A stretch of DNA of 64,000 nucleotides from DATBGS01 sp036557885. Lineage in GTDB: Bacteria > Chloroflexota > Ktedonobacteria > Ktedonobacterales > DATBGS01. The stretch is taken from the NCBI GenBank assembly GCA_036557885.1, contig DATBGS010000145.1, forward strand, positions 1-64,000, written 5' to 3'. Under the pieces are notes generated by a model. The model saw nothing but the letters and a program-made list of their open reading frames with translations, did no database searches and had not been told where the DNA came from. Made by a program: the position numbers and the translations under genes. Shown piece by piece: positions 7,963 through 16,721 of this stretch (its first letter is position 1; every line of letters begins with the position of its first letter).

Positions 7963-10900
7963 TTAGGAACGCCTGGCGTTCTTGAGCACGTCGCCCATGC
8001 TGGCAAAGCTGGCGGTGTCGCTCAGCCCTTCCAGCCAGCGTGTCAGGCTGCTGGATGCGCGGTTTTCGCGGGCACGCTCCAACAGCTTCTCGCGGGTCGT
8101 CGGGTAAGTGATGCCATACAGGTACCGATGGTAGGAGTAGCCGCGCATGACATCCCTGACGCCGGTAAACTCATAGGTGGGGTCCAGTTCTTCCAAAATG
8201 CCGATCATGGTGTCGGAAGCGTTGTTCTTGCGGGCGTTCTCCAGCAGTTCCGCGCGATCTGCCGGGTAGTCCGTGCCCTTGAGATAGTGCTGGAACTCGG
8301 TGATGCGGATGCGCCGCACCCTGGCGCTGCCCTGGCCCTCCACCTCAACTTCTTCCTCATCCTCCTCGTCTTCCTCTTCGTCTACGCTTGCCTGTGCCTG
8401 GGGTACCAGGGTGATGGTCGCTTCCTCCTCCTCGACCTCTTCGACCTCCTCTTCCACCTCGGCTTCTGCCACCTTAAAGCGCGCGTAGCTCTGCATCGCC
8501 TCGGTTCTGGAGGTGAAGATCATCGTGACGTAGACGTTCTCCAGCCAGGTCAACAAGGAGCGCGTGGCTTTTCTGGAGCGCGCCTCGGTCAGCAGGTGAT
8601 CGCGGTTGGCCGGATACTTGATGTTCTTCAGGTAGTGGTAGAAGACATACCCGCGCATGACTTCGGTGACGCCGTGAAAGGTGTACGTCTCATCAAGCTC
8701 ACTCAGCCGCGCAATCATATTTTCTGGAGCGTTGTTGGCCTGGGCACGCTCCAGCAACTGCGCGCGGGTGACTGGATAGCGGATACCGTGTAGATAGCGC
8801 TGGAAATCGGTGATCTTGATGCTGGTGGTCACGCGGCGGCCTGCTGAAGGCGGCGGCAGCGTCTCTTCCTCTGCCTCGGCGAGGGCCTCGGCGCTGGGCG
8901 TCGTCTCCACGACTTCTTTCTCGATCTCCTCCTCGGCCAGATGGTAGCTGGCAAAGCTGCGCATGGCTTCGGTGGAGGTGGTGAAGGTTGTCGTTACCGT
9001 GACCGATTCCAACCACAATATCAGGCTGCGCGAGGCTTTCTTGGCGCGGGCATGCGCCAGCAGTTGATCGCGGGTGGACGGATAGCTGGCGTCGCTGAGG
9101 TAGTGGTAGAAGACGTACCCGCGCATGACTTCGCCCACGCTGCCAAATTCATAGCTGGCGTCGAGTTCTTCCAGCCTGGCAACCATATTGGCCGTTGCGC
9201 CATTGCTGCTCGCCTGTTCCAGCAAGCGCGCGCGGTTGGCCGGATAATGCACGCCCTTGAGGTAGTGCTGGAACTCGGTGATGGAGATACGGCTGGAGAC
9301 GACTTGCCCGCCCTTCGCCGGGGCGCTGGGCGCAATCGTGATCGTTTGCTCCTCGTCGCTCGCCTTGACCTCATCACGATGGTGGCGATAGCGCTCGATG
9401 ACGACGGCAATACTGGCAAAGACGGTGGTGATTTCCAGTGCCTCCAGCCAGGTGATGATGCGCCGCGTCACCTTTTTGCGCCGGGCGTGTTCCAGCAATT
9501 GCCCGGCGGTAGCGGGATAGCTGGCGTCGCCAAGCGATTGCGCGGCTTCCTGCGAGGCTTCGTCATCCGCCGCCACGGGTTCCGCTGCCGCAGCGCTGGC
9601 GGGCACAACCGTGATGGTCTGTTCTTCGTCCTGGGCTTTGGCTGCTGCCGCGCGATGCTTGCGATAGTGATCGGCAGCAGCGACGACGCTGGCAAAGACG
9701 GTGGTGGTTTCTACTGTCTCCAGCCAGGTGATAATGCGCCGCGATACCTTTTTGCGGCGCGCATGCGCGAGCAGTTGCCCGGCAGTGGCGGGATAGTTCG
9801 CGTCCTGAAGCGCCTGGCTCGCTTCTGCCGTGTCGGTATCACCAGCGCTGACCGGCGCGGGCGCAATAGCTTCTGGCCGCATGATCAGCGTGTCGTCGGC
9901 AATATCGGGGTTGACATGCGCCTGACCTGCTGCCAGCGCTGCCGCCGAAGCCGCCGCTGCGGTATCCACCGAAGGCATGGTGGGCGATTCTTCTGGCTCT
10001 TTGGGCAGGATGACCGGCGGGGGCGCTGGCGGCACAACGGGGGTTGGCCGCGTGGGGCGCAGCGCCGCAGGCGGTGGCGCTGTCTGCGCGGTGCTGGCCG
10101 TGCTCGCCGCTGGCGCCTGTGGAGCCGGAGCAGCCGCTGCGCCTGCCGAGGCCGCGCCAAACGCTGGACGCGCGGGCGTTGCCACCGCGATAGGCTGGAC
10201 CGTCGCAACCTTATCCACCATCTCGGAAGCGAACTTGCGCTCGTTGTCGCGCCGGAAGCGGTTGAAGATCAAGAACAGCACTGGAATCAGGAACGCCGCA
10301 ACAATGCCCTCGCCCTGGGTGGTGTTGAACGACACGCCAGAACTGGAAGCAATGATGATGGCGATCAGCGCGATCACCGCCATCGAGATGATCAAGCCCC
10401 AGCGCTGGCGGAAACGCCCAGGTTGCGACTGGCGCTGGGGGCGGTGCTCGTTGATGTGCGGGTTGGAGCCGGTGCGCATGCCATTCACGACGCCAGCGCC
10501 GCCAGCGGCGCCAGCCAGGATCAGGCCGGAAGCGCGTACTTCCTGTTCTTCCACCGTGACCAGATCAATCTCGCGGTCTTCTTCCAGCAGGAGTTCTTCG
10601 GTGATGACCACGCGCTCGGTGAATGTTTCCCAGTGGATGACTTCGGTTTCGCCGCGCCCGATGCGATAGCTGCCAATGCCGCCTGTCCAGAGTTTGGCGG
10701 CGGCTTCGCGGTCCAACGCGGGGCCGCTGCCCAACTGCTTCAGCCTGCGGCGGCGCCCGCGTGCGCGCAGCCAGGCGAGGATTTCGTAGCCCATCGCCAG
10801 CACCCAGAGGATGCCCAGCAGCGTGAACACCTCTTCGGTTGGGGTGAGCTTTTGCGAACTGAAGAGGACGCCCAGCGCAATCAACACTGCGCCCAGCAGC

Positions 10901-11367
10901 AGCGGCACCAGGAAGACGGTCCAGTTGCGGACCCGTTTGTCTTGCCGCGTGCGCAGGTCGCGGTGGCGGCGGGCGTGCTTGTTGCTGAGGACCACCCAAT
11001 CAAACGACTTGACTAAAATCCAGATGGGGATCGCCAGCGCCACCAGCGCAATGCCCGCGCCGGTAATGAGCGACCCGCTGCCGCCGCCGGTGTCTTTGAA
11101 GGTGACATCAGCCAGGCCAAAGCCACCCAGCAAGCCCGCGAGCAGGGCCGCGATGACCGTTAAAAAGTGCACAGAGCAGACCCAGGAGCAGACTTCTTTG
11201 GGCCGCAGGAAGGCATACGAGATGCCCAGGCCCAGCAGCGCCAGCACAAACGCCAGAATCAGCGCGGTGATGGCAACGGGCAGCGTAAACAGGTCTTGGA
11301 AATACGAAAGCAACTGACTCCCTAATTGCGTAGGGGCATCGAGAAAGATGAGAGGATGCACAGCCAC
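7963..11367 (-). CDS. Polytopic membrane protein with eight tandem DUF2795 repeats
   Basis: This 1134-residue protein has no known function. Residues 1-200 hold about five membrane segments. A soluble part follows (about 200-320, rich in Glu near VVITEELLLEEDREIDLV), then two more segments at about 325-366. An Ala/Pro-rich linker runs from about 370 to 510. The rest is eight DUF2795 units starting near residues 515, 605, 695, 745, 853, 903, 1022 and 1073. Units 3, 5 and 7 have the pattern FQ.YL....YP.....LLE and end in VMRGY. Units 1, 2, 4, 6 and 8 have WLE and TTTF-like cores. Strongly acidic linkers (EEEVEEVEEEE, EEEDEEDEEE) separate pairs. The start is GTG at 11367 with AAGGAGG 6 nt upstream. 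It converges on the single-domain DUF2795 gene. Confidence 0.9.
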   Translation of the reverse strand: MAVHPLIFLDAPTQLGSQLLSYFQDLFTLPVAITALILAFVLALLGLGISYAFLRPKEVCSWVCSVHFLTVIAALLAGLLGGFGLADVTFKDTGGGSGSLITGAGIALVALAIPIWILVKSFDWVVLSNKHARRHRDLRTRQDKRVRNWTVFLVPLLLGAVLIALGVLFSSQKLTPTEEVFTLLGILWVLAMGYEILAWLRARGRRRRLKQLGSGPALDREAAAKLWTGGIGSYRIGRGETEVIHWETFTERVVITEELLLEEDREIDLVTVEEQEVRASGLILAGAAGGAGVVNGMRTGSNPHINEHRPQRQSQPGRFRQRWGLIISMAVIALIAIIIASSSGVSFNTTQGEGIVAAFLIPVLFLIFNRFRRDNERKFASEMVDKVATVQPIAVATPARPAFGAASAGAAAAPAPQAPAASTASTAQTAPPPAALRPTRPTPVVPPAPPPVILPKEPEESPTMPSVDTAAAASAAALAAGQAHVNPDIADDTLIMRPEAIAPAPVSAGDTDTAEASQALQDANYPATAGQLLAHARRKKVSRRIITWLETVETTTVFASVVAAADHYRKHRAAAAKAQDEEQTITVVPASAAAAEPVAADDEASQEAAQSLGDASYPATAGQLLEHARRKKVTRRIITWLEALEITTVFASIAVVIERYRHHRDEVKASDEEQTITIAPSAPAKGGQVVSSRISITEFQHYLKGVHYPANRARLLEQASSNGATANMVARLEELDASYEFGSVGEVMRGYVFYHYLSDASYPSTRDQLLAHARAKKASRSLILWLESVTVTTTFTTSTEAMRSFASYHLAEEEIEKEVVETTPSAEALAEAEEETLPPPSAGRRVTTSIKITDFQRYLHGIRYPVTRAQLLERAQANNAPENMIARLSELDETYTFHGVTEVMRGYVFYHYLKNIKYPANRDHLLTEARSRKATRSLLTWLENVYVTMIFTSRTEAMQSYARFKVAEAEVEEEVEEVEEEEATITLVPQAQASVDEEEDEEDEEEVEVEGQGSARVRRIRITEFQHYLKGTDYPADRAELLENARKNNASDTMIGILEELDPTYEFTGVRDVMRGYSYHRYLYGITYPTTREKLLERARENRASSSLTRWLEGLSDTASFASMGDVLKNARRS

Positions 11368-11627
11368 AGCAGCCCTCCTTTAAAAGAACGTCTGAACGCC
11401 CGCGAACAAGCGGGAATCCACCGCAGGCAGTATACAGGCCAGAGAACCTGGCGGTCAAGTGGGCAGGACTGTCCTCCTATAAAGAAATATGTGGTAGGAT
11501 AGCTCTACGCATTATTGCTGATCTGCGCCCTGGCAAAAGGCGGTTGCAACCTTTCTGATGATCTGGTACGTAATAAAGAGTGGAAGGGGTCCGTGTCTTA
11601 TCGGATGATAGGAAAGGAAGGCAGACC

Positions 11628-12203
11628 ATGCCGGAAATGCGGTATCGCAAGCCCAGCGCAAAAACCATTCTGGGGCTAACGAAATTGAAGAAGCGCGCCA
11701 AGAAAGCGCTGGGGATTACAGCCATCATGAAGCCCTTTCGCATGATTGGCAATTATAAGCGCAAGGTCTTGCGTCAGGCGGGCTACTACAGCCCGGAGAT
11801 GAAGGCTATGCGCGCCATGAAGAAGGGGCAGGTGGCCGGGCCGCTGGGAGCAATCCAGGTGGGCGAACACGGCGAAAAGGGGCAGGGCGCAGATGGCAGC
11901 GGTATGTTGATGGCCGCCATGATGAGCCAGCAGGCGACTGGTGAACACGGACACCACGAGCATGAACCAGATAATAAGGCGCTCTTGATGGCAGCGGCGC
12001 TCTCCGGGGGGCATGGCGGCAAGGATGACGAAGGCGGCTCCGGGCTGGCCCAGGCGATGCTGCTGGCGGCGGCAATGGGCGGGTCTGACGAGAAGAAAGC
12101 GCCCGCCAAGAAGCGTTCGCGGGCCAAAGCCGCTGAAGAGGATACCGCAGAGAAACCGGCAAAGTCGGCGCCCAAATCAGCATCAAAACGCTCGCGCAAG
12201 TAA
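11628..12203 (+). CDS. Basic Lys/His-rich hypothetical protein
   Basis: The product is not recognised. It has 191 residues. A basic N-terminal part (ILGLTKLKKRAKKALGI, then MKPFRMIGNYKRKVLRQAGY) is followed by Met/Ala-rich helices (GMLMAAMMSQQ, ALLMAAALSGG, AMLLAAAMGG) broken by a His patch EHGHHEHEPD. The Lys/Ser/Ala-rich tail (about 160-191) resembles a histone H1-like or nucleic-acid-binding tail. Nucleic-acid binding is plausible from charge alone. The ATG at 11628 has GGAAAGGAAGG just upstream; an earlier ATG at 11580 lacks this. It is divergent from the DUF2795-array gene, separated by 260 bases. Confidence 0.7.
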   Translation: MPEMRYRKPSAKTILGLTKLKKRAKKALGITAIMKPFRMIGNYKRKVLRQAGYYSPEMKAMRAMKKGQVAGPLGAIQVGEHGEKGQGADGSGMLMAAMMSQQATGEHGHHEHEPDNKALLMAAALSGGHGGKDDEGGSGLAQAMLLAAAMGGSDEKKAPAKKRSRAKAAEEDTAEKPAKSAPKSASKRSRK

Positions 12204-12210
12204 AAGGCTC

Positions 12211-12238
12211 GTAGCCCTGCCAGGGTCGCCGGTGCTAC
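12211..12238. repeat. REP-like short palindrome
   Basis: An imperfect palindrome of the type GTAGC..CC(A)GGGTCGCCGGTGCTAC, matching the better-conserved copy at 63862-63889. It lies directly between two genes on the plus strand. Confidence 0.6.
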
Positions 12239-12258
12239 AAGCAGAGAAAAGAGTAGCT

Positions 12259-13716
12259 GTGGATTTACAAGCATCGGAAAACGCGCCTCCAGACACCAGC
12301 AGCCAGGATTGGAGCAGCACCTACCAGCAGGCCGTACAGACCCTGTACGGCCTGATCCATCCGCCAGAGGTGCCGCCCCCGTTTGGGCATGGCACGGCTG
12401 CCGCCGAAAAGCGGCTGGGGATGATGCGGCGGCTGATGGAAGTCCTGGGCCAGCCCCAGGATGCGTTTCCGGCTATTCATGTGACGGGCACCAGCGGCAA
12501 AGGCTCAACGGCCACGATGATTGCTGAGGTGCTGCGCCAGGCCGGGCTGCGCGTGGGGCTGTATTCCAAGCCGCATGTGCAGGTGGCCCTGGAGCGCATT
12601 CTCATTGATGGGCGGCTGATTCATCCCCAGGCGTTGCAAGCGCTGCTTGAGCGCTTTCAAGAGTCGGTGCGCGTGCTATCGGAGCGCGACGGCTACACTC
12701 CAACTTATACCCAGACCTGGGTGGCGCTGGCGCTGCTGGCCTTTGCAGAGGCCAACGTAGACGTGGCCGTTGTGGAAGTGGGCGTGGGCGGGCGGCTGGA
12801 TGATACCAACGTAGTGCATCCGCTGACGGCGGTGATTACCGGCGTGGGCCTGGACCATACCGAATACCTTGGCCCCACGCTGACGCACATTGCCCGCGAA
12901 AAAGCCGGCATTATTAAGGAAGGCGCGCCCGCCGTCAGCGGCGTGACGGAGCGCGGCCCGGCCAGGGTGATTGCCAACAGAGCACAGCGCGGCGGCTCGT
13001 CGCTGTCTGCCTTGCACAAGCAGTTCTGGTTCAAGGCGAATACTGTGGACCTGAGCGGTGGCAGCTTTGCCTGGGCCGACATTACCAGCAACATCCAGTC
13101 GCTGCGCGTGGGGCTGCTGGGCGAGCATCAGATTACCAACGCTGCCATTGCCGTCACAGCCCTGCGCGCAGCAGAGCGACGGCTGGGCCGCGCGTTTCCG
13201 CTGGACGCCTACCGGCGCGGGCTGGAACGTGCCTGGCTGCCGGGGCGACTGGAGATGGTGCAGCGCGAGCCGCTGGTGCTGCTGGACGCGGCGCATAACG
13301 CGCAAAAGGCGCGGGCGCTGCGCCGGGCGCTGGATGCGCTGGTGCCTGAGCAGCCGCGCGTGCTGGTGGTGGGCATTCTGGCGGACAAAGCCAGCGAAGA
13401 GATGCTGACCGTGCTGGCGCCCGGCGCGCAGGCGGTGGTGGTGACTCAGCCGCCTGTGATTGGCAATAAGCGCCCGGAGCGGCTGGAACGGCTGGCCGAG
13501 GTCGCGCGCCAGCACGCCCCGCTGGTGCTGGCGGAGCCAGACCCGGCGCAGGCAGTGGAGCGCGCCCTGGCCGAGACGCCTAAAGAGGGCGTGCTGTGCA
13601 TCACCGGCTCGCTCTATCTGGTTGGGGCGGTGCGCAGCCGCTGGTTCCCAGAGGCGCGGCTGCTGGCGCAGGCGGCGGCTGGCGAAGAGTTTGTCCGCCC
13701 CTGGACAAATCCTTGA
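12259..13716 (+). CDS. folC: Folylpolyglutamate synthase / dihydrofolate synthase
   Basis: FolC joins glutamate to dihydropteroate and/or to reduced folates, using ATP, in folate biosynthesis. The 485-residue product shows the Mur-ligase-like ATP loop GTSGKGSTATM (about residues 77-87), VGVGGRLDDTN and GLDHTEYLG, then the C-terminal domain with LPGRLEMV and LLDAAHNAQKARALRRAL. Length is slightly above the usual 420-450 because of an N-terminal extension. The start is uncertain: GTG at 12259 was chosen because it lies just after the preceding palindrome and begins a sensible N-terminus; no strong ribosome site is seen. The HAD hydrolase gene follows 20 bases downstream, so the two are probably co-transcribed. 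Confidence 0.9.
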   Translation: MDLQASENAPPDTSSQDWSSTYQQAVQTLYGLIHPPEVPPPFGHGTAAAEKRLGMMRRLMEVLGQPQDAFPAIHVTGTSGKGSTATMIAEVLRQAGLRVGLYSKPHVQVALERILIDGRLIHPQALQALLERFQESVRVLSERDGYTPTYTQTWVALALLAFAEANVDVAVVEVGVGGRLDDTNVVHPLTAVITGVGLDHTEYLGPTLTHIAREKAGIIKEGAPAVSGVTERGPARVIANRAQRGGSSLSALHKQFWFKANTVDLSGGSFAWADITSNIQSLRVGLLGEHQITNAAIAVTALRAAERRLGRAFPLDAYRRGLERAWLPGRLEMVQREPLVLLDAAHNAQKARALRRALDALVPEQPRVLVVGILADKASEEMLTVLAPGAQAVVVTQPPVIGNKRPERLERLAEVARQHAPLVLAEPDPAQAVERALAETPKEGVLCITGSLYLVGAVRSRWFPEARLLAQAAAGEEFVRPWTNP

Positions 13717-13736
13717 GTCTGCCGTACAGTTTGTAT

Positions 13737-14528
13737 ATGACGAACCAGATTTCCTCTCCCCCGCTTCAGGCGGTGATCTTTGATTATGGTGATACGCTGG
13801 CCCATTTTGCGCCGATTGACCATGCCCTCTTGGAAGCCTATACGCAGCTTCGTGAGAAATTGGTCGCGGCGGGCAATACCATCCTGGGCAACGGCACCCT
13901 TTCGGTGCCTGCCGCGCATCTGCTGCTGGAGGGCGTCAGCCAGCGTTTCTGGCAACTCCTCAACCGCTCCTATGAGGAGGAGCGCATCGAAGAACTGGAC
14001 GCCGCGCTGCTGTTTCGCAGCAGCCTGGAGGCACTGGGCATCGTGGCCGATGATCGCCTGATCGAAGAGATTATCTTGATGGAGGAAGAAGTCGGCTACG
14101 CGCTGCGCGCGCGTGCCCCCGAAGCCAGGGACGTCTCCGCTGCGCTGCACGCGCGCGGGCTGAAGCTGGGGCTGGTTTCCAACTATTGCTCGCTGCCCAG
14201 CGTGGTGCGCCGCCACGCCCGCGAGTATGATCTACTGCAACTGGTGGATGAGTCTATCTTTTCCTGCGAGCTTGGCCTGCGCAAGCCGCACCCTCGCATC
14301 TATCAGACGGTGCTGGAGCGGCTGAATGTCCCGCCAGAGGCGGTGGTGTTTGTGGGCGACCGGCTGCGCGAGGATGTGATGGGGCCAAAGGCGCTGGGTA
14401 TGCGCGCTGTGCTGACGCATCAATTCCGTCAGGAAGACCCAACCACTGCCAGCGTCCCGCCCGATGCCGTCATCGCGCGCCTCTCTGAACTCCCGCCCTT
14501 GCTGGAACGCTGGGCCGACGGCTCTTAG
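13737..14528 (+). CDS. HAD-superfamily hydrolase
   Basis: A 263-residue haloacid dehalogenase-type hydrolase, probably acting on a phosphorylated small molecule. Motif I is VIFDYGDTLA with nucleophile Asp16. Motif II is in GLVSNYCS, motif III is the Lys of LRKPHPRIY, and motif IV is VFVGDRLREDV. The large helical insertion between motifs I and II is a C1-type cap. At the +2 position of motif I there is Gly instead of the usual Asp acid/base, a variant seen in a minority of the superfamily. It follows folC by 20 bases and has no clear ribosome site of its own, which fits translational coupling or re-initiation. The substrate cannot be told. Confidence 0.85.
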   Translation: MTNQISSPPLQAVIFDYGDTLAHFAPIDHALLEAYTQLREKLVAAGNTILGNGTLSVPAAHLLLEGVSQRFWQLLNRSYEEERIEELDAALLFRSSLEALGIVADDRLIEEIILMEEEVGYALRARAPEARDVSAALHARGLKLGLVSNYCSLPSVVRRHAREYDLLQLVDESIFSCELGLRKPHPRIYQTVLERLNVPPEAVVFVGDRLREDVMGPKALGMRAVLTHQFRQEDPTTASVPPDAVIARLSELPPLLERWADGS

Positions 14529-14860
14529 TTGTTGCTCAACAGGAAGCCGTTTCGCGCTGTTCCTTTCCCCCGCTTGGACAAAAGTACCATATATTCGCCT
14601 CGCTTACAAAAGAGAAGCTAAAATCTGCACGTTGTGCTGCTAAGCAGCGTAGTGATACTATGATTGCTGGTTGTGCTTTGAGCCTCGAACATCGAAGCCC
14701 CAGTCCCCTTGTCTCGTGAGGAGATAGACGGGGCCAGTGTGGTCCGGGTGCGCGGTTTCCAGCCAGAGTAAAAGAAGCACCGGGTCACTTCCTACTTCAG
14801 ACGAGCTAGAGAACTTCGTAGACAGAAAAGCAAGGCAGAGTTCGATGGAGGCATAGCGCC
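14529..14860. other. Intergenic stretch without a recognised gene
   Basis: Nothing coding is supported over 332 bases. It contains a TTGGACA box at 14574-14580 and AT-rich TATATT at 14590-14595 whose spacing is too short for a standard promoter. A long untranslated leader for the next gene is possible. Confidence 0.35.
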
Positions 14861-16015
14861 ATGCAAGACTGGAATCCATCCAGGCAACGGAATCAGCAAT
14901 CATCCTCGCACAATCTGTTACAGCAGACGGATGCACAAACCAAGCGGGTTGAGAGCAGGCCAGGACGACTGGCATGGTGGTATCGCCTCACCACGCCTGA
15001 GGAGCCGTCTGCGGCTTCCAGCCTTGCTGAACGCGAAAAGGCGCGCCGGACACGCTTGTCTAGCGTGCTGCTGCTGCTGCTCTCCATCGTCTGGTTGATT
15101 GCTATTCCGGTGTACCTCATCACGCTGAGCAGCAACCCGGCCACCATTCCGGTTGCCGTTGTTGGGGTGCTGGTGATTGCCCTGCTGCTCTTGCTGAACC
15201 GCAAGGGCTGGGTCTGGGCGGTGGCCTGGCTGTTTATCGGCTTGATTTTTCTGGAGGTCATGCGGAGCCTGTCGCAGCAAGGCCACCTGGACAGCGGTGA
15301 CGCGGCCATTTTTGATCTGCTGGTCTACGCCGATCTTCTCGCCGTTTCGCTGCTTCCCTCACTCAGTGTCTTTCCGGTGGCGCTCACGAACTGCGCGCTG
15401 ATTGTCGCCGCCTTTTTCCTTTTGACCCCCTCATCCCCTGACGCCGCGACACAGGAAGCGTTTGTGAGCAATCTGCTGGTTGAGCCGGTCACCCTGCAAA
15501 TCTTTGTGGCGGTGGTGACATATCTCTGGGTGAGGAGCACCGAGCGCGCCCTGGCGCGAGCCGATCAAGCCGAACTGATTGCCAGCCTGGAGCATCAGGC
15601 TGCGGAGGAGCGGCATCAGGTGGCAGCGGATAGCCAGCATCTGCTGGAGACGCTGACCCGTTTTGCCAGCGGCGATAGTGATGCGCGTGTGACCTTGAGC
15701 CAGGACCGCAGGCTCTGGCAGGTTGGCATGGTGCTCAATACGTTTCTTGCCCGCACACAGAACGCGGAGTATCTGTCGCGCGTGGTGCAACATACGCAGA
15801 TAGACGTAGAGACGGTGGCGGCTGCGCTGCGCGATGCCAAGGCCGGGCGGCCCCCGCGCTTGCAGGTGCCCAATGGGAGCCTGTTGGAACCCATCGTCAG
15901 GGAGTTGACGGCCCCCCGTTCCAGAAGCGCCCCAAACAACCAGGCTCCCAAGCCGCCCTGGGAGTCTGGGGGTGGCTCTGGGTCATCGCCGCAATGGAAA
16001 CCCACCGAGGAGTAG
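14861..16015 (+). CDS. Sensor-like membrane protein with HAMP-like segment, no catalytic domain
   Basis: The function is unknown. The 384-residue protein has a polar N-terminal tail (about 1-65) and roughly six membrane segments between 66 and 230. Then come a short coiled coil (RADQAELIASLEHQAAEERH), a HAMP-like stretch (FASGDSDARV to NTFLAR, about 267-300) and a disordered Pro/Ser-rich tail. The arrangement is that of a membrane receptor, but no kinase, cyclase or methyl-accepting part follows. The HAMP-like stretch matches VSQGDYSVRA to NLMLDR in the product at 20365, so the two may be distant paralogues. The ATG at 14861 has GATGGAGGC upstream. Confidence 0.65.
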   Translation: MQDWNPSRQRNQQSSSHNLLQQTDAQTKRVESRPGRLAWWYRLTTPEEPSAASSLAEREKARRTRLSSVLLLLLSIVWLIAIPVYLITLSSNPATIPVAVVGVLVIALLLLLNRKGWVWAVAWLFIGLIFLEVMRSLSQQGHLDSGDAAIFDLLVYADLLAVSLLPSLSVFPVALTNCALIVAAFFLLTPSSPDAATQEAFVSNLLVEPVTLQIFVAVVTYLWVRSTERALARADQAELIASLEHQAAEERHQVAADSQHLLETLTRFASGDSDARVTLSQDRRLWQVGMVLNTFLARTQNAEYLSRVVQHTQIDVETVAAALRDAKAGRPPRLQVPNGSLLEPIVRELTAPRSRSAPNNQAPKPPWESGGGSGSSPQWKPTEE

Positions 16016-16032
16016 TCAGGCGAAACGGCTGG

Positions 16033-16092
16033 CTAGACATCCGGTTCGAGGATACCGAGCGCGAGGAGCTTTTTGGGTGCACCGCTAGCCAT
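16033..16092 (-). other. 19-codon frame overlapping the antitoxin stop; possible remnant of a partner
   Basis: The antitoxin ends GATGGCTAG and an ATG inside this (16092) opens a 19-residue frame, MASGAPKKLLALGILEPDV, ending at 16033. The overlap is of the kind seen between antitoxin and toxin genes. The frame is too short to be a toxin, so it may be a truncated remnant or chance. No toxin family is recognised. Confidence 0.2.
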
Positions 16093-16411
16093 CCAGCCCA
16101 AGCTCCTGCTTCACCTGCTCCCAGGGGACGACCCGCCCGGCCTTGATGTCCTCCTCGCTGGCCTTGATTGCGGCCAGTGCTGAGGCGTCCTGCATGACTT
16201 CTAAGGTTTCCAGCAGACTATCAAGCTGCTGAAGCAGGTGAACGAAGGTGCTAAACCGCAAAATTGCCAGCGCTGGCTCGTTATTGCGCGTGACAATAGC
16301 TGCCGCCTCTTCATCGTCCCCCAATTCTTCTGGGAGCCGCGTGAGCCGGGCGCGTGCCTCGCGCATAGAGAGTTTCGTGTACGCTATTGGGTTCCCTCGC
16401 TTCTGGTACAT
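16085..16411 (-). CDS. Phd/YefM-type antitoxin
   Basis: A 108-residue protein with the N-terminal DNA-binding pattern of Phd/YefM antitoxins (TKLSMREARARLTRL, then AAIVTRNNEPALAILRF). Its C-terminus is SEEDIKAGRVVPWEQVK, a segment common in this family that normally wraps the toxin. ATG 16411 is preferred over 16450 because the promoter on this strand starts transcription near 16422, inside the longer frame. No intact toxin gene is adjacent on either side, so it may be an orphan, act in trans or be a solitary repressor. Autorepression is suggested by the palindrome overlapping the transcript start. Confidence 0.8.
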   Translation of the reverse strand: MYQKRGNPIAYTKLSMREARARLTRLPEELGDDEEAAAIVTRNNEPALAILRFSTFVHLLQQLDSLLETLEVMQDASALAAIKASEEDIKAGRVVPWEQVKQELGLDG

Positions 16412-16457
16412 GCTCGTGTACACAAAGAGGTATAGCGAGAAACCCCGCATATGTCAA
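16406..16457 (-). promoter_or_regulatory. Antitoxin promoter and palindromic operator
   Basis: On the minus strand TTGACA (16457-16452) and TATACC (16434-16429) are separated by 17 bases, placing the transcript start near 16422. A perfect inverted repeat GTACA-N6-TGTAC at 16406-16421 covers about +2 to +17 and the start codon. This is a typical place for an autoregulated antitoxin operator. Confidence 0.7.
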
Positions 16458-16484
16458 GTGCTTGTGATGCCAGGCAGAACTGCC

Positions 16485-16540
16485 TGTAGCCCCGGCGTCC
16501 CTGCCGGGGAACGCTGCCCGGCAGGGACGCCGGGGCTACA
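16485..16540. repeat. REP-like perfect palindrome, 24-bp arms
   Basis: The arm starting TGTAGCCCCGGCGTCCC at 16485-16508 pairs perfectly with 16517-16540 around an 8-base loop. It is the most symmetric copy of the TAGCCCCGGCGTC module in the window. A small AT-rich hairpin (GACGATT/AATCGTC, 16541-16556) follows. Confidence 0.8.
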
Positions 16541-16560
16541 GACGATTTTAATCGTCATTC

Positions 16561-16590
16561 TTGACAACCCACGCTTGCCCATGCTATACT
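16561..16590 (+). promoter_or_regulatory. Strong sigma-70 type promoter
   Basis: TTGACA at 16561-16566 and TATACT at 16585-16590, spacer 18, with TGC before the -10. Transcription would start near 16597 and leave a leader of about 275 bases before the gene at 16872. Confidence 0.75.
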
Positions 16591-16721
16591 CTTCGGCAAG
16601 AAGGACACGGCACAACGCGCCCAAGCACTTAGCAAAGGCGCGCCACTTACCTCAGTCCCGCTGTATCAGGAGCCAAGGCCAAAAGATTGTAGCCAGCAGA
16701 TTGTAGACCCAGATGGTTCAG

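Noticed and set aside
8335..8460. Low-complexity TCC/TCT tract as a regulatory or phase-variable repeat
   Set aside because: It is the coding complement of acidic linkers (Glu-rich) in the DUF2795-array protein, and codon use varies, so it is not a simple sequence repeat.
8941..11016. 691-residue open frame antisense to the DUF2795 array gene
   Set aside because: The translation has no domain and an odd Arg/Gly/His composition. The opposite strand has a strong ribosome site, membrane segments and eight clear repeats.
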